Source: FEB-25 sp963726315 (GTDB lineage: Bacteria > Chloroflexota > Anaerolineae > Anaerolineales > UBA4823). Taken from it: a DNA stretch of 64,000 nt. The stretch's first letter is position 1. Every line of letters begins with the position of its first letter. The translations under genes and the position numbers were made by a program. Location: the NCBI GenBank assembly GCA_963726315.1, contig CAVSBZ010000003.1:1-64000 (forward strand), given 5' to 3'. This document shows, piece after piece, positions 46,374 through 53,395 of this stretch. The notes beneath the pieces were generated by a model. The model was not told the origin of the DNA. It did no database searches and saw nothing but the letters and a program-made list of their open reading frames with translations.

Positions 46374-47033
46374 ATGCGCTATCCTCGATTAATCGTCATG
46401 CTGACACATCATGACCTCACCGTACAAGATTCCAAAAAAATATTTTTAGAAGCCAAGAATGCTCCGTGCGATTATTGGGGTTTTAAAGATGTTGGCTTGC
46501 CAGAGGAACAAATGCGCGATCTAGTTGCTTGCATGAAGGAAGCGGGCAAAACTACTTTCATAGAAAGCTTGGCGTATACAGAAGAAGAGGGGTTAAAAAG
46601 TGTGCAGCTTGCAGCTGACTGTAGATTTGACTTTGTCCTTGGAACACATTATTCCAAAAGCATCCTTGATCTCACGAATGAGAATGGGATTAAGTATCTT
46701 CCATTTGTGGGCAAGCGGAAAGAACACAGATTATATGGAGAGATCGATGAGATTATTGCTGAAGCAAAACAAGTCCTTTCTTACGGTACCTACGGTGTAA
46801 ATTTACCAGGTTTCCGTTATGTCGGCGATGCGATTACCTTAATCACCAAACTGGTTAAATCCGTTGATAAACCCGTAAGTGTCGTAGGAAGTATCAACAA
46901 CTTTGAACGCCTTGATCTGATCAAGCAAACAAACCCTTGGATGTTTACCATCGGAAGTGCATTCTTTGAAAAGAATTTCGGAGATACTTTCACTAAACAG
47001 ATTGAGGTTGTCACTGAATATATGAAAAGCTGA
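46374..47033 (+). CDS. uncharacterised TIM-barrel protein
   Basis: About 219 residues; ATG 46374 is eight bases after AAGGA, while ATG 46368 is too close. Strand/helix pattern and segments such as PRLIVMLTHHDLTVQDSKKI, CDYWGFKDVGLP, FDFVLGTH and KPVSVVGSINNFERLD, then WMFTIGSAFF, fit a short (beta/alpha)8 barrel of the phosphate-binding type. I recall similar proteins beside sugar kinases in gut Firmicutes without a proven function. It may be an aldolase or isomerase of the same pathway. Alternative: a regulatory or lyase role. Confidence 0.6.
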   Translation: MRYPRLIVMLTHHDLTVQDSKKIFLEAKNAPCDYWGFKDVGLPEEQMRDLVACMKEAGKTTFIESLAYTEEEGLKSVQLAADCRFDFVLGTHYSKSILDLTNENGIKYLPFVGKRKEHRLYGEIDEIIAEAKQVLSYGTYGVNLPGFRYVGDAITLITKLVKSVDKPVSVVGSINNFERLDLIKQTNPWMFTIGSAFFEKNFGDTFTKQIEVVTEYMKS

Positions 47034-47205
47034 TAAAAGAACAGCTGCTAACCTGTGATTTGAAGAGAATTATCAAAGATGTTAATGATTTCACGATATA
47101 CATGCTGCAATAGCAGAAAATTATGACCATAGGCCGAGATATACAAACAATAAGGTTATAAGTTCACATAAATATAAATTTACTCTGTATCACTTGAGGT
47201 AACCA

Positions 47206-48024
47206 ATGAAAATTTCATTCCTGTCCGCCCTGTTTTGTAGATATCCATTGGAAAAGTCATTCGAAATTGCTAGCATACAGGGCTATGATGGGGTTGAAGT
47301 CTGGGGGGCTCGTCCACATGCATACGCTTATGACATGAACGAAGCAAGGATAGAGCAGGTGTTAAAGCTGAAAGAGGAATATAAACTTGAAATACCTATG
47401 TACTGTCCTGAGATATTGATGTATCCCTATAACATCCCAACAACTGATCTCAAAGAACGCCAGGATACGATTGATTACTTAAAGCGCTCTATCGAGGTCG
47501 CAAAGGCTATTGGTGCCCCACGCATTCAAATGACCAGTGGTCATGCAGGTTATGGCACAAATCGAAAGACAAATATTAAAAACATATCAAATGTAATGCG
47601 AATTTTGGTCGAGCACGCTGAAAAAATTGAAGTAGATATTGTTTTTGAAGTCCTCACAATAATGGAGAGTAATACTATCTTTCTGCTTGATGACTTCATC
47701 GATTTGATGAACAAGATCGGTAGCCCTCGCTTGAAAGGAATGCTTGATACAGTCATGCCGATGACCAATTGGGAGACATTTTCTGAATATTTCGAAAAAC
47801 TCGGTGACAAGCTGGCATATGTTCATTTTGAAGATACTAATGGAATAAATCAATTTCATCAGCCGATTGGCAAGGGGATTTTAGATATGCCAGAACTGAT
47901 TGCCATGTTTCGAAGATATGGTTATGATGGCTGGCTCAGCCTGGAATTGTTCTCAAGTTTCATCCGTGAACCTGAAATGTACATTGGTCAAGAGATTCGT
48001 AAATTGCGATTGTTATTAAAATAA
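47206..48024 (+). CDS. FrlC-like sugar epimerase/isomerase (1)
   Basis: A 272-residue AP-endonuclease-2-type TIM barrel. YDGVEVWGARPHAYAYDM, PYNIPTTD, SGHAGYG and VFEVLTIMESNT follow FrlC (fructoselysine 3-epimerase), whose known sequence has the same E-W-G-x-R-P-H-A core. Metal ligands would be E in FEVLT, D in LDTVMP, H in VHFEDTNG and E in SLELFSS. FrlC-like enzymes epimerise ketose C3; members also act on free ketoses such as tagatose or psicose. GAGGTAA lies before ATG 47206. A second copy follows 28 bases later. Confidence 0.75.
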   Translation: MKISFLSALFCRYPLEKSFEIASIQGYDGVEVWGARPHAYAYDMNEARIEQVLKLKEEYKLEIPMYCPEILMYPYNIPTTDLKERQDTIDYLKRSIEVAKAIGAPRIQMTSGHAGYGTNRKTNIKNISNVMRILVEHAEKIEVDIVFEVLTIMESNTIFLLDDFIDLMNKIGSPRLKGMLDTVMPMTNWETFSEYFEKLGDKLAYVHFEDTNGINQFHQPIGKGILDMPELIAMFRRYGYDGWLSLELFSSFIREPEMYIGQEIRKLRLLLK

Positions 48025-48052
48025 TTATCAAATTTTACAAGGAGAAACATTT

Positions 48053-48877
48053 ATGAAAATAGCAACATTAACAGTCTTGTTCTGCAGGCATCCTTTAGAG
48101 AAAGTATTCCAAATTGTTTCTGCTCAAGGGTATGATGGAATTGAACTTTGGGGGGCGCGTCCACATGCGTATCCGTATGATATGGATAAAAAAAGGATAG
48201 CCGATATACTGAGGATGAAAGAGCAGTATCACCTAGAGGTCCCGATGTATACTCCAGAGCTGCTCGCATATCCTTATAATGTTGCCTCGCAAGATCCAAA
48301 AGAACGGCAGGAAACTATTGATTATCTTAAGCGTTCTGTTGAAGTGGCAAAGGCGATTGGCGCTCCTCGTATGCAAGTGACTTGCGGACATGCTGGATAC
48401 GCAACAGAGCGACGTAAGAATTTAGAGAATGTTCGAACGGTGCTACGTCAAATCGTAGACCATGCCGAGAAGATCGGTGTTGATATCATCATCGAACCCG
48501 TCACAATGATGGAAAGTAACACAATCTATCTATTAGACGATTTAGTGGAATTGCTTGAATACCTGGATAGTGATCGTGCGAAGACTATGATGGATACAGT
48601 CACGCCTTTGGTTCATTGGGAACCATACTCTGATCATTTTGAGAGGCTAGGCAAGAAATTAGATTATATACACTTCGTTGACAGCAATGGTGTCAATCAA
48701 AGCCATATGTCCCTTGGTACAGGAATTATTGATTTACCGGGCTTAATTTCAATAATGCGCCGTCACGGCTATGACGGCTGGTTATGTATAGAGTTAATCT
48801 CATCATTTATTCGTGAACCTGAAATGTATGCTGGTAAAGATATCAGGACCTTGCGACAAATGCTTGCAGAAGGGTAA
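48053..48877 (+). CDS. FrlC-like sugar epimerase/isomerase (2)
   Basis: A 274-residue paralogue of the preceding gene (about 60% identical by eye), with AAGGAGA before ATG 48053. YDGIELWGARPHAYPYDM, PYNVASQD, CGHAGYA, IIEPVTMMESNT, MMDTVTP, IHFVDSNG and CIELISS are the same landmarks. Here the metal-site strand reads IIEPVT, as in FrlC, whereas copy 1 has VFEVLT. Two epimerases side by side suggest either sequential epimerisation steps or different substrates. Together with frlB and frlD they would complete fructoselysine-type catabolism. Confidence 0.75.
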   Translation: MKIATLTVLFCRHPLEKVFQIVSAQGYDGIELWGARPHAYPYDMDKKRIADILRMKEQYHLEVPMYTPELLAYPYNVASQDPKERQETIDYLKRSVEVAKAIGAPRMQVTCGHAGYATERRKNLENVRTVLRQIVDHAEKIGVDIIIEPVTMMESNTIYLLDDLVELLEYLDSDRAKTMMDTVTPLVHWEPYSDHFERLGKKLDYIHFVDSNGVNQSHMSLGTGIIDLPGLISIMRRHGYDGWLCIELISSFIREPEMYAGKDIRTLRQMLAEG

Positions 48878-49045
48878 GGGCAGTTTTAGGCATTTGCTAG
48901 AATGGAATGACATTTAATGGTTGATGGAGTATTTTCGGAATAACAAAAACTCTGGTCTACGTTGGTGCAATTGATGCTACCACAAGCAATTGCCAACCTG
49001 TCGTACGATCGGAAGGTTACATAAAGTCGATTAAGGAATAAGATA

Positions 49046-49663
49046 ATGAAAAGAGATGTTGAATATATTGTCCGGGTCATCTCAGATGCTGTACTTAAAA
49101 ACGAAGCATACTTTAGCGAGCTGGATGGTGTGGTTGGTGATGGTGATTTTGGTTATTCGATCGCACGTGGTTTTGAGAAAGTCTTAATGGAATGGGATAA
49201 CTTGGATCACACCTCACCAGGAAATTTCCTTAAGAAAATTTCTTCGACCATTATTAGCACTGTTGGAGGTGTCTCTGGAACCATCTGGGGTACATCCTTC
49301 TTACGCGCCGGCATGACCATGGGGACCAAAACGGAAATTACTCGCCCAGAAGTCATCGACGTGTTCCGCTCAGTCATCGAGGGAATTAAAAAACGGGGTA
49401 ACTGTGATCTAGGCGATAAGACTTACCTCGATGCACTGGTACCGGCAATTAATACGCTTGAAAAAGCCTTCATTGAGGGTAAAGAAACAAAAGTAGCTTT
49501 AAATGACGCTGCGCTTGTTGCCCGGGAAAGTGCTGAAGCCACACGCGAGATGATAGCCAAACGTGGCCGGGCAGCATACACAGGAGAGCGAAGTATCGGA
49601 ACCCTGGATGCTGGTGCTGTTGCGGTGGCTGTCTTATTCGAAGCTGTTAGTAAGTCTTGGTAA
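49046..49663 (+). CDS. DhaL-like kinase subunit, pair A2
   Basis: A 205-residue intact copy of the A1 DhaL. LDGVVGDGDFGYSIARGFEK has the metal-binding aspartates; VGGVSGTIWGTSFLRAGM and NCDLGDKTYLDALVPAI are as in A1. The C-terminus AYTGERSIGTLDAGAVAV shows what the A1 reading frame should be. Order L-then-K, as in A1. AAGGAA precedes ATG 49046. Confidence 0.88.
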   Translation: MKRDVEYIVRVISDAVLKNEAYFSELDGVVGDGDFGYSIARGFEKVLMEWDNLDHTSPGNFLKKISSTIISTVGGVSGTIWGTSFLRAGMTMGTKTEITRPEVIDVFRSVIEGIKKRGNCDLGDKTYLDALVPAINTLEKAFIEGKETKVALNDAALVARESAEATREMIAKRGRAAYTGERSIGTLDAGAVAVAVLFEAVSKSW

Positions 49664-49701
49664 ATTTAAGTATATCCTAACGAGTTTACAAGGAGAAAAT
49701 A

Positions 49702-50697
49702 ATGAAGAAGTTCGTGAATAACCCGAAGGATTTTGTTCCAGAAATGTTGAAGGGGATCGCGTTAGCTAATCCGAATACACTGAAATATATTCCCGAATAC
49801 AATTTAATCATGAGAAGTGATATCCCGAAGGCAGATAAGGTTTCAATCATGCAGGGTTCGGGATCTGGACATGAGCCTGCTCATGTTATGGTGGTTGGCA
49901 AAGGGATGCTAGATGCAGCTTGCCCAGGTAATGTCTTTGCAGCTCCCCCGGCAGATTTTGTTTATCAAACCACCAAACTTATTGCGTCCCCGAAAGGCGT
50001 CTTGCATTTATTAAATAACTATACTGGTGACACTATGTCCTTCGATATGGGGCGCGAAATGGCTGAAGTGGACGGAATTGAGGTTCGAACGGTGGTGATC
50101 AATGACGATGTGGCCGTGAAAGATTCGCTTTATACTGTAGGTCGACGCGGCGTGGCTGGTAATTTCTTTGTCATCAAAGCGGTAGGTGCCGCATCTGAAA
50201 AAGGCTTCGGACTAGAAGAGCTGGAAACGCTGGGTAACCGGGTTGTTTCTGTCACGCGAACAATGGGAATAGCATTGACCGGCTGCACACCTCCTGCTAA
50301 GGGTTCGCCAATTTTCACACTAGCTGAAGATGAGATGGAAATGGGAATCGGTATACATGGAGAACCAGGACGCAAGCGTGTTACATTGACATCCGCGAAC
50401 GAAATCGTTGATGGACTGTTAGATGCTGTATCCAGTGACCTACCTTATAAAGCCGGCGACGAAGTGGCGTTAATGATCAATGGCATGGGTGGCACACCAA
50501 TATCTGAATTATATTTACTCTACGGCTATGCTCATGAGCAAGTCGTAAAGCGAGGAATGAAAATAAAACGAAACTATATCGGTGAGTACTGTACCTCATT
50601 GGAGATGGCTGGTTTCTCACTGACTCTGGTCAGGCTTGATCCTGAGCTGGAGGATCTTTTAGCTGCTCCTGCTGAGGCTGCTGTCCAAATCTTCTGA
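49702..50697 (+). CDS. DhaK-like kinase subunit, pair A2
   Basis: A 331-residue DhaK with GSGSGHEPAH (H57), NYTGDTMSF (D110) and MGIGIHGEPG (H219). It differs from A1 at 21 positions, none in these motifs. AAGGAG lies seven bases upstream. The HEPAH motif is like that of canonical dihydroxyacetone kinases. It lies 38 bases after its DhaL and is followed by a long palindrome and then the MFS gene. Confidence 0.9.
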   Translation: MKKFVNNPKDFVPEMLKGIALANPNTLKYIPEYNLIMRSDIPKADKVSIMQGSGSGHEPAHVMVVGKGMLDAACPGNVFAAPPADFVYQTTKLIASPKGVLHLLNNYTGDTMSFDMGREMAEVDGIEVRTVVINDDVAVKDSLYTVGRRGVAGNFFVIKAVGAASEKGFGLEELETLGNRVVSVTRTMGIALTGCTPPAKGSPIFTLAEDEMEMGIGIHGEPGRKRVTLTSANEIVDGLLDAVSSDLPYKAGDEVALMINGMGGTPISELYLLYGYAHEQVVKRGMKIKRNYIGEYCTSLEMAGFSLTLVRLDPELEDLLAAPAEAAVQIF

Positions 50698-50733
50698 TTT
50701 GTTCAGTTAGTTTGATTTGTTCTTTTTTAATAG

Positions 50734-50756
50734 GGTGTGCATTGACAATGCACACC
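50734..50756 (+). terminator. palindrome after dhaK A2
   Basis: GGTGTGCATTG and CAATGCACACC are complementary around a single central base, 36 bases after the stop. A T-rich run lies on its left, so termination may be in either direction; a regulatory palindrome for the MFS gene is possible too. Confidence 0.45.
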
Positions 50757-50913
50757 TCAAATATTTTAAATTCTTCTCCTAAAAGTGTAGGCGAAGAGTT
50801 GATTAAGATTATTGTTGATAAACAAGGAGTTGAAAGCTAAACCAATCTAGCGGATACTATCAAAGCATACTAAGATGTAAAACAACCCTTCATTTACTTT
50901 GTGAAATTGCACA

Positions 50914-52122
50914 ATGGTATTAGTAGACAAGATCACTAAACTATCGTTTGAACCCCAAATTCAGCGCACATTAGGCTATTACTGGTTAATTTTGTGCATG
51001 GGCATGAATATGGGTGTACTAGGACCATTACTTCCATCGCTAGCTACTCAAACTCAATCGCACCTGGGTGATATGGGCAAGCTATTTCTATTCAGCTCTG
51101 GTGGAGCCATAATTGGCACGCTATTTGGTGGGCAGATCTTTGACCGGTTACGCGGCCATGTTGTTTTGGGTGCTTCGCAAATAATTTCGGGTTTGCTGTT
51201 TTTGTGCACACCGTTTATACCCACATTAGGTTTATTGCTGGGCGTGGTTGCATTAAAAGGTGTTATGGACGGTCTTATCAACAATGGAGTCAACACGTTG
51301 CTGGTCTGGACACATCGTGAAAAAGTGTCACCTTATATGAATGGTTTACACTTTTGTTATGGACTGGGGGCATTTCTCGCGCCATTATTTGTGGCTCAGG
51401 TAGTGGATATCTCGGGTGCATATCGATGGGTTTTCGTGGGTCTGGCCGGATTTGCTATTCTGGCTGGCATATGCATGATGCTGATTACAGGTAGCCCACA
51501 TGCCTTACCCTTGATGGTGAGTTCATTCAACACTGTTCAGCCCCGAAATATTCCGTACAATGTCGTACTTGCAGCAGCGTTAGTTTTATTCTTCTGTGTT
51601 GGCGCAGAGATCGCTTTTGGTGATTGGGTATTCAGTTACGCTGTAGTGCTTAAATTAGTGTTGGGAGTGCAGGCTGCCTATATCACTTCGCTATATTGGT
51701 TATCTTTCACAATTGGACGTCTATTCTCAATTCCATTAGCCATTCGCTTCTCGCCGCGCCAAATTATTACTGTGGCATTGCTTGGTTGTGTATTCTTTAT
51801 GAGTTTGATGTTTGTATTCGCTGATTCAAAGGTGGTATTGTGGGTAACAGCACTGGGGGTGGGTTTTTGTATTGCCCCGGTTTATCCTTCCAGCTTTACA
51901 TTAGCAGTGCAGGGGTTTAAGCTCACAGCTCAAGCGAGCAGCATTATTCTCTTGGGTGATACATTGGGTTGTATGATTTTACCGTGGTTGGTGGGACAGA
52001 TGTTCGACATGACGGGTCCACGAGCTCTGTTATATTTGGTGTCTGTTAGTTTAATATTTTGTTTATTGGCATTTGTTGTCTTACTACGTGCACGTTCCAA
52101 AATGATTATGACATTCATTTGA
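50914..52122 (+). CDS. MFS transporter
   Basis: A 402-residue permease with about 12 hydrophobic helices in two halves. GGAIIGTLFGGQIFDRLRGH is the loop-2 motif region (G-x-x-x-D-R-x-G-R type), and a central charged loop splits the halves. The C-terminal half has TIGRLFSIPLAIRFSPRQI. It resembles sugar and organic-solute MFS proteins of the FucP or MFSD4 type. Being next to dhaKL(A2), it could import the ketone substrate. No good ribosome binding site is seen before ATG 50914, so an internal start is possible. Confidence 0.8.
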   Translation: MVLVDKITKLSFEPQIQRTLGYYWLILCMGMNMGVLGPLLPSLATQTQSHLGDMGKLFLFSSGGAIIGTLFGGQIFDRLRGHVVLGASQIISGLLFLCTPFIPTLGLLLGVVALKGVMDGLINNGVNTLLVWTHREKVSPYMNGLHFCYGLGAFLAPLFVAQVVDISGAYRWVFVGLAGFAILAGICMMLITGSPHALPLMVSSFNTVQPRNIPYNVVLAAALVLFFCVGAEIAFGDWVFSYAVVLKLVLGVQAAYITSLYWLSFTIGRLFSIPLAIRFSPRQIITVALLGCVFFMSLMFVFADSKVVLWVTALGVGFCIAPVYPSSFTLAVQGFKLTAQASSIILLGDTLGCMILPWLVGQMFDMTGPRALLYLVSVSLIFCLLAFVVLLRARSKMIMTFI

Positions 52123-52804
52123 TAGATCGAATAGTAAAATTGATAGTAGTTTTTGGCTTGCCCTACTAAACACTCCATCGATCATGTCAGCCTTCACACT
52201 CTTGATAGCAGAAAAAGATCCTTAAAACTGAGATACTTACAAAAAACATATGACCCGAGGATATCCTCACAAAAACCACTCTTATAATCTCCACTGTCCA
52301 GGTCATAGATTATATGCATACTATTATGACTGTTGTTTATACAGGTTTAGGGGGGACGCCACATAACCCTTTCTAATAATATCATCTATTCAGGAGTTCT
52401 TGCTGAGGCTCAAGCGATTATTGAAACAAACAATGGTTCGAAATCAATTAAATCCTTGCTTGTAATACTTGGATTTTACGCATGGTTATAAAAGTTGACC
52501 TACCGGAAGGAACCAGGTCCAAATATCGCCTACCTATTTGTATGAATCTTAATCAGCTGGCAGACGGTTTGTCAATAGATAAAGAGATTTATAATGATAT
52601 TGAGGGACAAGCGCATTAGTTCTTGCTGAATGGATATCCGTTGGTTCAAACAAAATCACGCTTCGCTGCAACGGAAAGTATAACCATTATCCTGAGTGAC
52701 GCTCAGATCAAATAAATCCGCAAAGAATAACGTAAAAATATCCCTATTCGGGTTATTAAATTTCATAGGGGTATTATTTGGAAAAAAGTCTCAACCCTCC
52801 TGGC
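52123..52804 (+). pseudogene. decayed sequence with short coding relics
   Basis: A stretch at 52484-52618 reads MVIKVDLPEGTRSKYRLPIC, then MNLNQLADGLSIDKEIYNDI, then stop codons. Further segments to about 52790 also look coding but are broken. I recognise no family. The rest (52123-52480) is A+T rich. Confidence 0.3.
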
Positions 52805-53063
52805 ACCTTACCAACTAGGAATAGGACTTTTACTTGCTCTCCTTGCTTCATATCGTGATTACCAATATTTGTTGCAACGTGCTGCAACCGGCTGCAACGC
52901 CAATAACACGGTATGGGAAATAAGGACTTCTTGGACATACATACCCCCATATATGGGGATAATAAGTATATCCAACCACCATATGTAGGCTATGTATCCA
53001 GTGGACAACCTTCCAATAAAAATCGCACTGAAGAGGCCGCGGGTTCGAATCCCGCCAGGTCCA
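52805..53063 (+). repeat. att module 4: phased TGCAAC repeats plus tRNA-Ala 3' half
   Basis: Three TGCAAC copies begin ten bases apart (52873, 52883, 52893). A CCCCATATATGGGG hairpin (about 52945) follows. The tRNA-Ala 3' half at 53021-53063 starts 123 bases after the last TGCAAC and is identical over 43 bases to module 1. The left part (52805-52962) matches module 3. It is a likely right boundary of the island. Confidence 0.65.
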
Positions 53064-53395
53064 TATCAAAGGATGTAGCATCTATTATTGTGAATCGCGA
53101 TCCAAACTGACACAACACTCCCAAAAGGTACTAATTTTTTTTTGAGTGTATAATAATATTTACGCTCCTTATAGATATTTAATAATATTATTATTAACTC
53201 CAGACTAATTGAGCCATTATTTAGAATCCCCTGCTTGAGAAATTCCGATTTCCATAGGCGTATCCCTTAACGATTAACTATCATATCGCCGAAATTGCAT
53301 CAAGCAAAATATAACGGGAATAGATTCACGCTCCGTCTTTCTCTAGTGTCTACAAGAATGTTGTATCAACCATTTGTAAGGATCGCGGTCGACAT
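53064..53395. other. gap upstream of the MalT-like regulator
   Basis: No gene seen; a TATAAT-like box occurs near 53146 without a good -35 element. AAGGA near 53377 precedes the next ATG. Confidence 0.3.

Noticed and set aside
52848..53081. Minus-strand ORF with WTWRDSNPRPLQC
   Set aside because: Same kind of false ORF, antisense to the tRNA-Ala fragment of module 4.
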